From Azotobacter paspali (GTDB taxonomy: Bacteria > Pseudomonadota > Gammaproteobacteria > Pseudomonadales > Pseudomonadaceae), in the NCBI RefSeq assembly GCF_042434745.1, contig NZ_JBHLSS010000108.1: a stretch of 64,000 bases of DNA, one strand, 5' to 3'. Shown in pieces: positions 45,745 through 55,516 of this stretch; position 1 is the stretch's first letter; every line of letters begins with the position of its first letter. The notes below the pieces were generated by a model. That model ran no database searches, had not been told where the DNA came from, and worked only from the letters and a program-made list of their open reading frames with translations. Both the position numbers and the translations under genes were made by a program.

Positions 45745-45862
45745 GGAGGGTCTCCCTACGATGGATGTCCAGAGGCAACAGCAACAGGCATAGACGAGCG
45801 CAGCGGAAAAGACGAATCGCCGGAAAGCGGGACGGCCGGAGCGCCCGGCCGGCCGCCGGCGA

Positions 45863-48037
45863 TCAGTGCGCCAGGTTCCGTTGCAGGGGCGCGGCGAGAC
45901 TGCGCAGTGGCGCTAGTTGGCCGGCGATCAGTGCCAACTGGTTCTGCACCAGACGCAGCCCGTCATCCTGCTCTTCAGGCAACTGTTCGAGATGCCGGAG
46001 CAGCGCCTGCTCGGTCTCGTCGTGCTCGGCCACCGGACGGTTGCCGGCGAGTTCCTGGGCGATCTCCTCAAGACTATTGGCTAGGCGTTCGGCAGCCTCG
46101 TCGAGTAGCGGGCGGCACTCGGCCTCGGGCAACTGCTCGCGATGTGCGCCGAGCGCGGAGAGGTAGCTCAGCAGGGTGTGGGAAAGGACTAGGAAGCGAA
46201 AGCCGACATCCGCCTCGCGGCGGAACTGGCCGGGCTCCATGAGCATCCCGGCGAGGGTGGTGGACAGCGCCGCGTCGGCGTTGTGCGCGTTGCGCCGGGC
46301 CAGGCGGTAGGCCAGGTCGTCGCGCTTGCCGCTGCGGTACTGCAGCATCAGTTGGCGCAGATAGTGGGCGTTGCACGCTAGGGTGTTGGCCAGCACCCGG
46401 TTCAAATGGCGGTCCTGCCAGTCGGGGAGGATCAGGAACACTGCGAGACCGGCGATCAGGCTACCGAGCAGGGTGTCGATCAGACGCGGCCAGATCAGTC
46501 CGTAGCCGTCGCCGACCTGGTTGAAGCAGGCTAGCACCAGTAGGGTGATCGCCGCGGTGGCCAGAGTGTAGTGGCTGGTCCGGGCGGCGAAGAACACCAC
46601 CCCGGCGACCACCGCGAACAACGCCTGCACGTGCAGGCTGGGGAAGAGGGTGAACAGTGTCCAGCCGGCCAACAGGCCGAGTACGGTGCCGAGGATGCGC
46701 TGGCGGACCCGGCGGCGGGTGGCGCCGAAGTTGGGCTGGCAGACGAACAGGGTGGTCAGCAGTATCCAGTAGCCCTGAGTCGGGTGGATCAGGTGCAGCA
46801 GACCGTAGCCGGCGGAGAGCGCCACGGCCAGGCGCAGGGCATGGCGGAACGGCCGCGATGCCGGCGTCATCTGCTGGCGCAGGCGGCTTAGGGCCTCACC
46901 GAGCGACTGCGGCTCGCGGTCGAGCAGGCTGTTGTCCTGGGCATCGGCGAGGGCGTCGGGGTTGCGCGCATCCTGCAGCAGGCGGTCGAGACGAATGAGG
47001 TTGTCGGCCAGCGCGCCGAGTGAGTGCAGCAGGTGGCGCCAGGCCGGATTGCTCTGCATCCGCAGGTGCGCCAGCGAAGTGTGCAGGTCTTCGAGGGCCT
47101 GGCTCTGATCGACGTAGTCGAACGGCTGGCGCAGTTCGATGGCCCGCGCCAGGGCCAAACAGGACTTGCCTTGCTGGCGGATCACCAGGTGGCAGCGAAA
47201 CAGCACGTCGCTGTGAAAGAAGGCCTCGGCCAGCGCGTTGTATGGATAGTGCGAGGAACTGCCGCGCTCGTGGATGTCCTGGGCGAGGAAGTACAGCTTC
47301 AGGTAGCGATTCACCTGCGGCGACGGCCGGCCGTTCTCGACCCGGTGCAGAATGATCTCCTTGGCGGCGTTCAGCGCAGCCACTACCCGGCTGTTCCGCT
47401 GCGCCAGCTCCAAGCGGCGCTGCCCCACGTCGAGGTGGCGCACCGGATCGAACAGCGACGCCTTGAGCTTCAAGTACTCGCCCAGCTCGCGGAACACCTG
47501 GGCCAGGCTCTGCTGGATCGGCTGGGTACTGAACAGCGCCTGCCAGATCACCGAGAGCACGCCGTACCAGGCGGCGCCGGCGACCAGCACCAAGGGCTCG
47601 CGCCACAGATCGACCGGCGGCCCGCCACGCTGGTGGATGCCGATCATGGTATAGATCGACAGGATCAAGGTGCCCGAAGCGATGGTCGCATAGCGCTCGC
47701 CCAAGGCCCCTAGCATGGTCAAACCGAAGCTGGACAGCGCCAGGGCGGCGGCGAACCTCCAGGGATAGGGGAACAGCAACTCCACGGCGAAGGCCGCGGC
47801 GGCGAAGCACGCCAGGGTCACCAGCAAGGCCTGCAGACGGCCCTCCCAACTGTCGTCGGTTTCCGCCAGGGCGCTGGCGATGATGCCGAGGAACAGTGGG
47901 ATGAGCAGGTCCATGCGGTCTAGGACCCAGCACAGCGCCATGCTGCCGGTGAGAGCGATAAACACCCGCAGGCTGTAACTGAAGACATGATGGGCCCAGA
48001 GCTGGCGGAGTGACTGGCTAAACGGAGTCGAGGGCAT
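45863..48037 (-). CDS. FUSC-family (YccS-like) inner-membrane protein
   Basis: A 724-residue YccS-type membrane protein with two blocks of transmembrane helices (about 20-160 and 400-535). Each block precedes a long cytoplasmic helical region; the N-terminal YccS signature lies in LWAHHVFSYSLRVFIALTGS and the FUSC domain in RLAVALSAGYGLLHLI, HPTQGYWILLTTLFVC. The family is related to aromatic-acid efflux and fusaric-acid resistance proteins; the substrate is unknown. It is a single gene, between the island and the orphan array. Confidence 0.88.
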   Translation of the reverse strand: MPSTPFSQSLRQLWAHHVFSYSLRVFIALTGSMALCWVLDRMDLLIPLFLGIIASALAETDDSWEGRLQALLVTLACFAAAAFAVELLFPYPWRFAAALALSSFGLTMLGALGERYATIASGTLILSIYTMIGIHQRGGPPVDLWREPLVLVAGAAWYGVLSVIWQALFSTQPIQQSLAQVFRELGEYLKLKASLFDPVRHLDVGQRRLELAQRNSRVVAALNAAKEIILHRVENGRPSPQVNRYLKLYFLAQDIHERGSSSHYPYNALAEAFFHSDVLFRCHLVIRQQGKSCLALARAIELRQPFDYVDQSQALEDLHTSLAHLRMQSNPAWRHLLHSLGALADNLIRLDRLLQDARNPDALADAQDNSLLDREPQSLGEALSRLRQQMTPASRPFRHALRLAVALSAGYGLLHLIHPTQGYWILLTTLFVCQPNFGATRRRVRQRILGTVLGLLAGWTLFTLFPSLHVQALFAVVAGVVFFAARTSHYTLATAAITLLVLACFNQVGDGYGLIWPRLIDTLLGSLIAGLAVFLILPDWQDRHLNRVLANTLACNAHYLRQLMLQYRSGKRDDLAYRLARRNAHNADAALSTTLAGMLMEPGQFRREADVGFRFLVLSHTLLSYLSALGAHREQLPEAECRPLLDEAAERLANSLEEIAQELAGNRPVAEHDETEQALLRHLEQLPEEQDDGLRLVQNQLALIAGQLAPLRSLAAPLQRNLAH

Positions 48038-48147
48038 GGAGTCGGCCTAGTGGTGGGGACGGAGCATTGTAGGCACAGGTTTGGCGAGGCGGGAGACTGG
48101 TGGCGGCAGTGAAGGGACACATACGGCGGCGAGGCTCTGTACTTCAA

Positions 48148-48296
48148 TTTTTGAGCTGCCTAAGCGGCAGTGAAGGAGTAACCCACGTGAATCAACGTTC
48201 CAATCTCTTTCTGAACTGCCTACACGGCAGCGAAGTCGCCGAAGCTTAAACAAGAAACCCCCGCACTTTTTCTGAGCTGCCTACACGGCAGCGAAG
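48148..48296 (-). CRISPR. Orphan type I-F mini-array (3 repeats, 2 spacers)
   Basis: Repeats at 48148-48175, 48208-48235 and 48269-48296, with 32- and 33-bp spacers. They match the I-F repeat of arrays 1 and 2 with changes: TAAGC for TACAC in the first, GAACT for GAGCT in the second, and GGCAGCG for GGCAGTG in the last two. The flanks on both sides lack the leader sequence, so new spacer gain is unlikely. It lies 2.8 kb from array 2, across the yccS gene, in the same orientation as array 1. Confidence 0.92.
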
Positions 48297-48562
48297 CACG
48301 GTAGATATTGTGGAGTTCTTCAATCTGGTGCTGCAGCGCAGGCCTGAGCGCGGAGGAGAAGGCCAATCTGGTGGCCTTCCTGCGTACGCTCCGAGAGGCT
48401 TCGCGAGGGACGCCACCGCGCTCGTCCCTCGCGCGACGGTGGGACTTGCAGGCGCGGCCGAATCGCAATCAACTATGAGCCTCGTGATGCTGGCCGCAAG
48501 CCGGCGCTTCTCGCCCGGCCGGATGCCGCCGGGCTTTCCTTTTCCAGCCCCGACGCCTTCCG

Positions 48563-49045
48563 ATGAGCAAAGCCCGCGTATTGCAACTGATCCTCGCCCG
48601 CCTGGAGGACGATCTCGCCCTCGCCCAGGTCGCCGTACAGACGGCCCACGAGGCGGCGATCCACGAAGAGAGTATCGCCGAGAACAAATACGATACCCGT
48701 GGCCTGGAAGCGGCCTATCTGGCCGCTGGCCAGTCGCGCCGGCTGGAGGAAATCCGCCAGGCTTTGAACCGCTACCGGAACCTGCAACCGCGTCCCTTCG
48801 ATGCCGGGCGCGGCATCCAGTTGACCGATTTGGTGCGTCTGGTCGACGGGCAGGGCGTGGAGCAGACATTGTTTCTCGGCCCGGACGCGGCTGGACTCAA
48901 GGTGCGCGACGGCGACCGGCAGGTGATGGTCATCACCCCGCGCTCGCCGCTCGGCCAGCGCCTGCTCGGACGCGGCGAGGGAGACGAGATCGAATTGACG
49001 CTGTCCGGGGCGCTCCAGCGTTACGAGGTGCTGGAGGTCGGTTAA
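48563..49045 (+). CDS. GreA/GreB-family transcription elongation factor-like protein
   Basis: A 160-residue protein. An N-terminal helical hairpin (about 1-75, MSKARVLQLILARLEDDLAL ... YDTRGLEAAYLAAGQSRRLE) is followed by a C-terminal FKBP-like domain (DLVRLVDGQGVEQTLFLGPD, VITPRSPLGQRLLGRGEGDE). The C-terminal SPLGxxLxGxxxGD motif is that of GreA/GreB-type factors that bind the RNA polymerase secondary channel. It is distinct from housekeeping GreA and GreB and could be a Pseudomonas-type accessory factor. Confidence 0.8.
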   Translation: MSKARVLQLILARLEDDLALAQVAVQTAHEAAIHEESIAENKYDTRGLEAAYLAAGQSRRLEEIRQALNRYRNLQPRPFDAGRGIQLTDLVRLVDGQGVEQTLFLGPDAAGLKVRDGDRQVMVITPRSPLGQRLLGRGEGDEIELTLSGALQRYEVLEVG

Positions 49046-49099
49046 ACGAGCCGGGCCATTCCTCCAACGATGCCGACGGAACGGCCGGGCCGAGCGCGC

Positions 49100-50035
49100 T
49101 CAGCGACCGAAGGCTTTCATGACGCGCTTGACCAGCGTGACGCCGGCCAGCACCAGGCCGCCGGCGACGATGCCGACCAGTGCGTTCAGCACTGTCGGCA
49201 GCAGCGCCGAAAGGATGCTGCCGACGTTCGGCAAGCCGTTGGTGGTGGCTTCCAAGCCGTGCAACCAGTGGGCCAGGAACGGCAGGCCATGCACCAGGAT
49301 GCCGCCGCCGACCAGGAACATCGCCGCGGTGCCGAGCACCGACAGGGCTTTCATCAGCCAGGGTGCCGCCGCCAGCAGGCCCCGGCCCAGCCGGTTCAGC
49401 AGCGCGCTGGGCTGGCGCTCCAGATAGAGGCCGAGGTCGTCCAACTTGACGATGCCGGCGACCAGTCCGTAGACGCCAAGGGTGATGATCAGCGAGATGC
49501 CTACCAGCACCGCGACCTGGGTGGTGAAGGAAGCCTGCGCCACGGTACCGAGGCTGATGGCGATGATCTCGGCGGAAAGGATGAAGTCGGTGCGCACCGC
49601 GCCCTTGATCTTGTCCTGCTCGAAGGCAACCAGGTCGATGTTCGGATCGGCCAGCGCGGCGCTCAGTTCGGTACGCTCGGTCTCGTCCTCGGCGGTGCTG
49701 TGGGTCAGCTTGTGCGCCAGCTTCTCGAAACCCTCGAAACAGAGGAAAGCGCCGCCCAACATCAACAGCGGGGTGATCAGCCAGGGCGCCAGGGCGCTGA
49801 TGAGCAGCGCGGCGGGTACCAGGATCGCCTTGTTGCGCAGCGAGCCCTTGGCCACCGCCCAGACCACCGGCAACTCCCGCTCGGCCGCGACGCCGGTGAC
49901 CTGCTGGGCGTTGAGGGCGAGATCGTCGCCGAGCACGCCAGCGGTTTTCTTCGCCGCGAGCTTGGTCATCACCGAGACGTCGTCGAGCAAGGTGGCGATA
50001 TCGTCGATCAGGGTCAGCAGACTGCTACCAGCCAT
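49100..50035 (-). CDS. DUF808-family (YedI-like) membrane protein
   Basis: A 311-residue polytopic inner-membrane protein of unknown function. The N-terminus MAGSSLLTLIDDIATLLDDV is followed by VMTKLAAKKTAGVLGDDLAL and several long hydrophobic segments (about 70-100, 150-200, 225-300). The pattern is that of DUF808. AAGGAG sits seven bases before the ATG at 50035. It is a single gene, convergent with the Gre-like gene. Confidence 0.85.
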   Translation of the reverse strand: MAGSSLLTLIDDIATLLDDVSVMTKLAAKKTAGVLGDDLALNAQQVTGVAAERELPVVWAVAKGSLRNKAILVPAALLISALAPWLITPLLMLGGAFLCFEGFEKLAHKLTHSTAEDETERTELSAALADPNIDLVAFEQDKIKGAVRTDFILSAEIIAISLGTVAQASFTTQVAVLVGISLIITLGVYGLVAGIVKLDDLGLYLERQPSALLNRLGRGLLAAAPWLMKALSVLGTAAMFLVGGGILVHGLPFLAHWLHGLEATTNGLPNVGSILSALLPTVLNALVGIVAGGLVLAGVTLVKRVMKAFGR

Positions 50036-50246
50036 GAAAAAACTCCTTCTGGGAACGGCCAAACGGGTATTGACGGATCTGGCGGAGCCGCCAGTAAAGC
50101 AGGTCAGGATGAAGCGGCAAAGATAGCGGGAGAAAACGGGAGGGATTTTCGTCGGTTGCACCCGCCGGCCCGGCAAGATACCGGGCCAGCGGGCGAGCGC
50201 ACCTCGCTCCGAGGCGAAGGCCGTCCCGGAGCTCCGGTCTTCGCTA

Positions 50247-50525
50247 TCAGTGGATGGCGTAGGTGGGCAAGCGGAGGCGGCTCTGGCTCTGCAGTCTGGC
50301 GACCATCGGCGCCTCGCCGGCCTCGATAGCCAGGTCGCGCTGTATGGCGCTGATCAGCCAGTCGAGCTGCAGGCTATTGCGCATCTGATCGAGAGACAGG
50401 GCGCGGCGCATCACCGGCCGGCCGTCCTGCCGCAAGGTGAAGAGCAGGCTGCCGTCCGGACGCTGCTTGAGGAGAACTTGATACTCGGGAAAAGCGGCAA
50501 CAAGAGTTTCTTCTATCTGCTTCAT
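50247..50525 (-). CDS. Small DUF3509-like protein
   Basis: A 92-residue protein, MKQIEETLVAAFPEYQVLLK then QRPDGSLLFTLRQDGRPVMR. The compact pattern (RPDGSLLxTL ... AIQRDLAIE) resembles the Pseudomonas-specific DUF3509 family of unknown function. A GGGGG run precedes the ATG. It is single, with no clear partner. Confidence 0.6.
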   Translation of the reverse strand: MKQIEETLVAAFPEYQVLLKQRPDGSLLFTLRQDGRPVMRRALSLDQMRNSLQLDWLISAIQRDLAIEAGEAPMVARLQSQSRLRLPTYAIH

Positions 50526-50694
50526 TGGCTACCCCCTAATCATATGGTCCTGCGGCGGAAAAAAGGCAGGTTTCATGCCAAAGGCAATTACCCTATGAAT
50601 CAATGAGTTGCAGAAAAACCTTAAAAGCATATCCGGTAAAATGCAAGAAATTACCCAGGCGCAGCGTGCACTTTGCCGGATGGGAAGGAAAGGC

Positions 50695-51210
50695 TCAGCG
50701 CCCCGGCAAGGCATCCTGCCCGCCCAGATCGCGCCAGGTCAGGTAGACGCGCAGGTCGAATTCGAGCTGCTGATAACCGGGCAACATGTGCTCGCAGAGC
50801 TGGTAGAAGGCCTTGTTGTGCTCGAACTCGCGCAGGTGCGCCAGTTCATGCACCACGATCATGTCGAGGAACTCCGGCGGCGCCTCGCGGAACAGCGTGG
50901 CCACGCGGATCTCCTTCTTCGCCTTGAGCCTGCCGCCCTGCACCCGCGAAACCGCGGTATGCAGGCCGAGGGCGTTGCGCAGCACGTCCAGCTTGCTGTC
51001 GTAGAGCACCTTGTCGATGCCCGGCGCGTTGCGCAGGTACCGCTGCTTGAGCTCCATAGTGTAGGCGTACAGCGCCTTGTCGCTCTGCACGGCATGACGG
51101 CCGGGATAGCGCTTGGCCAAGTAGTCGCCCAGGCGCCCCTCGGCGATCAGCCGGCGGACCTGATCCTGCAGGTGAGACGGGTAGGCGGCGAGATACTTGA
51201 GCGGGGTCAT
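50695..51210 (-). CDS. YgjP-like zinc metallopeptidase (DUF45)
   Basis: A 171-residue protein with the metal-binding motif VVHELAHLREFEHNKAFYQ (HExxH plus a downstream His) near residue 120, as in the YgjP/SprT-like DUF45 family. The upstream region (YLAAYPSHLQDQVRRLIAEG) is the family's helical N-terminus. The substrate is unknown. It starts at ATG 51210 and is monocistronic. Confidence 0.85.
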   Translation of the reverse strand: MTPLKYLAAYPSHLQDQVRRLIAEGRLGDYLAKRYPGRHAVQSDKALYAYTMELKQRYLRNAPGIDKVLYDSKLDVLRNALGLHTAVSRVQGGRLKAKKEIRVATLFREAPPEFLDMIVVHELAHLREFEHNKAFYQLCEHMLPGYQQLEFDLRVYLTWRDLGGQDALPGR

Positions 51211-51370
51211 GCCAGGATCTTCCTCGGTTGTACGGACGATTCGACGAGGGGGCGGCGTCGCTCCGAAAGCCTACCAGCATCGGCAACGCAGCCCCATCGA
51301 ACGAGCGGGAGCCACGGACAGCAGGCGCCCACGAACGGTAAGACATTCATGCGCAAGACCCTGCTCGCTT

Positions 51371-51667
51371 AGGGCTTGTTGACGTTTGGGCGTAGGCCGC
51401 GACGGAGGCCCGTTTAGCACAGAACAAGGAACGAGGAGAGAAGTTTGGTCATTCCAAATGAACGACGAGCGACGCCGTGCTGCGCCAAACGGGCCCCGTC
51501 CCTACGGGTGGGGCCGCCCAGGCTGCGCGGCAAATGCCGCCATGCGGCGTTGCGGGTCTTGGCAAAAGAATGACCATTGCCGGCGACCCGCGCCTTGCCG
51601 AACGCGGCCCGGCCTGGCGGCATTTGACGCGGCAACGCGGCTCACGCCCAAACGTCAACAGGCCTTA
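51371..51667. repeat. Structured dispersed repeat, copy C
   Basis: A 297-bp element. The perfect 17-bp outer arms (TGTTGACGTTTGGGCGT / its complement at 51644-51660) extend imperfectly outward. The inner hairpin has GGCCCGTTT (51407-51415) pairing with 51487-51495, enclosing GAAGTTTGGTCATTCCAAAT. The core shares CGGCAAATGCCGCCATGCGG, GTTGCGGGTCTTGGCAAAAG and GGCCCGGCCTGGCGGCATTT with copy A. The 630 bp between ygjP and the typA terminator hold nothing else recognisable. Confidence 0.8.
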
Positions 51668-51832
51668 GCCACGGCCTTCGCAGACGCGTAGCTGAAGCGA
51701 CAATTGCCGTGCGCCAGCCCGCTTCGGCGCACGGCAACCCGAGCTCTTCCGCCTTTCCCTCCGAAAACCGCTCCGGCCGAACCTCTCGGATCCGAACGGA
51801 CGCAGGCTGAGCATTGCGAACGCCAGGCGGCA

Positions 51833-51867
51833 AAAAAAGCCCTGCCGGCACGCCGGCAGGGCTTTTT
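51833..51867. terminator. Bidirectional rho-independent terminator after typA
   Basis: GCCCTGCCGG (51839-51848) pairs with CCGGCAGGGC (51853-51862), with A-run and T-run flanks on both sides (AAAAAA / TTTTT). It terminates typA on the minus strand and could stop plus-strand transcripts too. Confidence 0.9.
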
Positions 51868-51886
51868 CAGCATCAAGCGTTTCGAC

Positions 51887-53707
51887 TCAGACCTTGCTGC
51901 GCTCGTAGCGCTTGCGGTCGTTCTCGTTGAGCAGCTTCTTGCGCAGGCGGATCGACTTCGGCGTCACCTCTACCAGCTCATCCTCGTCGATGAACTCCAG
52001 CGCCTGTTCCAGGGTGAACTTCAGCGCCGGAGTCAACTGGATGGTCTCGTCCTTGCCGGAAGCACGCATGTTGTCGAGCTTCTTGGCCTTGGTCGGGTTG
52101 ATCACCAGGTCGTTGTCGCGGCTGTGGATGCCGGCCAATTGGCCTTCGTAGACCTCCTCGCCGGGCGACAGGAACAGCTTGCCGCGGTCCTGCAGGGTTT
52201 CCAGCGAGTAGGTCAGCGCGGTGCCGGTGGCCATGGAGACCAGCACGCCGTTCTGCCGGTGGGCCACTTCGCCGGCCTTGATCGGGCCGTAGTGGCTGAA
52301 GGTGCTGGTGAGGATGCCGGTGCCCGAGGTCATGGTCAGGAAGGCGTTGCGGAAACCGATCAGGCCACGCGCCGGGATGGTGTATTCCAGGCGGATACGG
52401 CCCTTGCCGTCCGGGATCATATTGGTCAGGTCGCCCTTGCGCAGGCCCATCTGCTCCATCACCGGGCCCTGATGCTGCTCCTCGATGTCGATGGTGACGC
52501 TTTCGTAGGGCTCCTGCTTCTCGCCGGCCTCGTTCTCGATGATCACCACTTCCGGGCGGCCCACGGCCAGTTCGAAGCCTTCGCGGCGCATGGTCTCGAT
52601 CAGTACGGACAGATGCAGCTCGCCGCGACCGGAAACCTTGAACTTCTCCGGGCTGTCGCCCTGCTCGACGCGCAGCGCCACGTTGTGCAGCAGTTCCTTG
52701 TCCAGGCGGTCCTTGATGTTGCGGCTGGTGACGAACTTACCTTCCTTGCCGGCGAACGGCGAGTCGTTGACCTGGAAGGTCATGCTCACGGTCGGCTGGT
52801 CGACGGTCAAAGGCGGCAGGGCCTCGACGTTCTGCGGGTCGCACAGGGTATCGGAGATGTACAGCTCCTCCATGCCGCTGACGCAGACGATATCGCCGGC
52901 GGTGGCCTCCGGCACCTCGACGCGCTGCAGCCCGTGGTGGCCCATGATCTTCAGGATGCGGCCGTTGCGCTTCTTGCCGTCGGCGCCGACGGCAGCTACC
53001 GGACTGTTGGCCTTGACGGTGCCGCGGGCGATGCGGCCGATGCCGATCACGCCGAGGAAGCTGTTGTAATCTAGTTGGGAGATCTGCATCTGGAACGCCC
53101 CATCGACGTCCACCACCGGGGCCGGCACGTGGTCGATGATGGCCTGGAACAGCGCATCCATGTTGTCATCCATCTTCTCGTGGTCGAGCCCGGCGATGCC
53201 GTTCAGAGCGCTGGCGTAGACGATCGGGAAGTCGAGTTGCTCGTCGGTGGCGCCGAGGTTGTCGAACAGGTCGAAGATCTGGTCGATCACCCAGTCGGGA
53301 CGCGCGCCGGGGCGGTCGATCTTGTTCACCACCACGATCGGACGCAGGCCGGCCTTGAACGCCTTCTGGGTCACGAAACGGGTCTGCGGCATGGGGCCGT
53401 CCTGGGCGTCGACCACCAGCAACACGGAGTCCACCATGCTCATCACGCGCTCCACCTCGCCGCCGAAGTCGGCGTGGCCGGGGGTGTCGACGATGTTGAT
53501 GCGGTAGCCGTTCCACTGGATGGCGGTGTTCTTGGCCAGGATGGTGATGCCACGCTCCTTTTCCTGGTCGTTGGAGTCCATCACGCGCTCGTTCTCGGCC
53601 TCCTTGCGATCCAGGGTGCCGGAGAGCTTGAGCAGCTTGTCGACGAGGGTGGTCTTGCCATGGTCGACGTGGGCGATGATGGCGATGTTGCGCAGTTTTT
53701 CGATCAC
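51887..53707 (-). CDS. typA: Ribosome-associated GTPase TypA/BipA
   Basis: A 606-residue translational GTPase involved in ribosome assembly and stress/cold adaptation. G-domain motifs are [12 protein letters not shown] (G1), the ERGITI region (G2), DTPGHADFGGE (G3) and VVNKIDRPGARPD (G4). EF-G-like domains and the C-terminal TypA domain follow. The start is GTG at 53707 (GTG-ATC-GAA); no strong Shine-Dalgarno is visible, but a 10-bp hairpin (53725-53749) lies in the leader. It is full length. Confidence 0.96.
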   Translation of the reverse strand: MIEKLRNIAIIAHVDHGKTTLVDKLLKLSGTLDRKEAENERVMDSNDQEKERGITILAKNTAIQWNGYRINIVDTPGHADFGGEVERVMSMVDSVLLVVDAQDGPMPQTRFVTQKAFKAGLRPIVVVNKIDRPGARPDWVIDQIFDLFDNLGATDEQLDFPIVYASALNGIAGLDHEKMDDNMDALFQAIIDHVPAPVVDVDGAFQMQISQLDYNSFLGVIGIGRIARGTVKANSPVAAVGADGKKRNGRILKIMGHHGLQRVEVPEATAGDIVCVSGMEELYISDTLCDPQNVEALPPLTVDQPTVSMTFQVNDSPFAGKEGKFVTSRNIKDRLDKELLHNVALRVEQGDSPEKFKVSGRGELHLSVLIETMRREGFELAVGRPEVVIIENEAGEKQEPYESVTIDIEEQHQGPVMEQMGLRKGDLTNMIPDGKGRIRLEYTIPARGLIGFRNAFLTMTSGTGILTSTFSHYGPIKAGEVAHRQNGVLVSMATGTALTYSLETLQDRGKLFLSPGEEVYEGQLAGIHSRDNDLVINPTKAKKLDNMRASGKDETIQLTPALKFTLEQALEFIDEDELVEVTPKSIRLRKKLLNENDRKRYERSKV

Positions 53708-53724
53708 GGTTCTATCTCGATGAA

Positions 53725-53749
53725 AGCCTCCAGCTAAGGGCTGGAGGCT
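53725..53749 (-). promoter_or_regulatory. Hairpin in the typA 5' leader
   Basis: AGCCTCCAGC pairs perfectly with GCTGGAGGCT around a 5-nt loop, 18 bp upstream of the typA GTG. It lacks a T-tract on the minus side, so it is more likely a leader structure than a terminator. Confidence 0.45.
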
Positions 53750-53849
53750 GAAAAAAGAAAGGCTGGCCGGCGTCCCCGGCAGCGACGGTTCGGACGCTCA
53801 GCGGTCGGGAGGGCGGTGGCGGATGCTGCCACCGAGCAACCCCGGCAAC

Positions 53850-55304
53850 CTATGCCGGACGATAAACGCGCACATTGGCATGTCCCTCGCTCAGCAGGTG
53901 ATGAGCATGCAGGCGGCTCATGACACCCTTGTCGCAATAAAGAAGGTATTGGCGGTTGTTGTCCAATTCCTTGAAGCGGTTGTTCAACGCATAGAAAGGC
54001 AGTGCCCGCACCTCGACGCCGGGCAACTCCAGCGGCCCGTCCTCGACCGTCTCCGGATGGCGGATGTCGAGGACGATCTGTCCGGCCAGGACCTCGCGGA
54101 CCTCCTCCACGCAAATCTCCTCGCCCAGTTCGTCGATCACCCGGTCGATCGGCACCAGGCGGGCGCGCTCCAGAGCACGCTCAAGGATCGCCATGTCGAA
54201 CTGGCGCTCCTCGTAATCGACGCGGTCGCGCCTGGCGCGGGTGGTCGGATTCACCGAGATCACCCCGCAGTATTCGGGCATGTGCCGGGCGAACTCGGCG
54301 GTGCCGATGCGCATCGCGGTGTCGATGATGTCCTGCTTGTGGCTGGCGATCAGCGGGCGCAGCACCAGCATGTCGGTGGCCGAATCGATCACCGAGAGGT
54401 TCGGCAGGGTCTGGCTGGACACCTGGGAGATGGCTTCGCCGGTGACCAGCACGTCGATCTTCAGGCGCTCGGCGACGCGCGTGGCGGCGCGTAGCATCAT
54501 GCGCTTCAGGATCACGCCCATCTGGCTGTTGTCGACCTTGCCGAGGATCTCGCCGACCACTTCCTCGAAGGGCACGCTGACGAACAGCACGCGCTGCGAG
54601 CTGCCGTACTTCTGCCAGAGGTAGTGGGCGACTTCCATCACCCCCAGCTCGTGGGCGCGCCCGCCCAGGTTGAAGAAGCAGAAATGGGTCATCAGCCCGC
54701 GGCGCATCGTCTGGAAAGCCGCCACGGTGGAGTCGAAGCCGCCGGACATCAGCACCAGGGTCTGCTCCAGGGCGCCCAGCGGGTAACCACCGATGCTGTC
54801 GTGTTGGCGGTGGACGACGAACAGGCGCTGGTCGCGGATCTCCATGCGCACTTCCACTTCCGGAGCGCTCAGCGAGACGCCCGCGGCACCGCACTGCTGG
54901 CGCAGGCAGCCGCCGACGTAGCGCTCGACCTCCATCGAGGTGAAAGGATGCCTGCCGGCGCGCTTGCAGCGCACGGCGAAGATCTTGCCGGGCAGTTGCC
55001 CGGCGTAGTGGCGCTTGCACTTCTCCAGGATGTCGTCGAGGTCGCCTAGGGGATACTCGTGCACCTCAAGGAAGTGGGCGATACCGGGCGTGCAGCACAG
55101 CCGCTCGATCATCTCGCGCAACAGGCGCGGCTCCTCGACCGCGGTCTCCACCTCGAGGTTGTCCCACACGCCCGTCACCGCCAGCTCCGGATCCAGGTCG
55201 CGCAGCACGGTGCGGATGTTCTTCGCCAGTTGGCGAATGAAGCGCTTGCGCACCGGCGGGCTCTTGATGGTGATTTCCGGGAAGACCTTGACGATGAGTT
55301 TCAT
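53850..55304 (-). CDS. thiI: tRNA 4-thiouridine sulfurtransferase (ThiI, with rhodanese domain)
   Basis: Transfers sulfur to tRNA U8 and, in many bacteria, to ThiS for thiamine. The 484-residue protein has an N-terminal ferredoxin-like/THUMP part (about 1-165) and a PP-loop ATP pyrophosphatase domain with LVLMSGGFDSTVA near 185. A C-terminal rhodanese domain (about 400-484) has the sulfur-carrying Cys in YLLYCDKGVMS near 456. The full E. coli-type architecture is present. It is a single gene, divergent from glnA. Confidence 0.96.
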   Translation of the reverse strand: MKLIVKVFPEITIKSPPVRKRFIRQLAKNIRTVLRDLDPELAVTGVWDNLEVETAVEEPRLLREMIERLCCTPGIAHFLEVHEYPLGDLDDILEKCKRHYAGQLPGKIFAVRCKRAGRHPFTSMEVERYVGGCLRQQCGAAGVSLSAPEVEVRMEIRDQRLFVVHRQHDSIGGYPLGALEQTLVLMSGGFDSTVAAFQTMRRGLMTHFCFFNLGGRAHELGVMEVAHYLWQKYGSSQRVLFVSVPFEEVVGEILGKVDNSQMGVILKRMMLRAATRVAERLKIDVLVTGEAISQVSSQTLPNLSVIDSATDMLVLRPLIASHKQDIIDTAMRIGTAEFARHMPEYCGVISVNPTTRARRDRVDYEERQFDMAILERALERARLVPIDRVIDELGEEICVEEVREVLAGQIVLDIRHPETVEDGPLELPGVEVRALPFYALNNRFKELDNNRQYLLYCDKGVMSRLHAHHLLSEGHANVRVYRPA

Positions 55305-55516
55305 GGAGGCTGCACGGGCCGGTCAGGCAAAAGAGGGGGCGAGATTATAGCGGATCTTGCTCAAGACTTGACCAACTATCGGCAAGGCGGCCGCAGCGCA
55401 CCAAAATGAAATAAATATCCTGACCTAGGCACATAAACAGAGCAGAAATTTTCGCCAGAATAGCCGGTACCGGGCAGGCTCGACTGGCGAAGAATTCCCC
55501 CACTGCGCCAAGGCAG

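Noticed and set aside
55391..55410. NtrC binding site upstream of glnA
   Set aside because: Only a GCACCA half-site is visible, with no matching TGGTGC at the right spacing.
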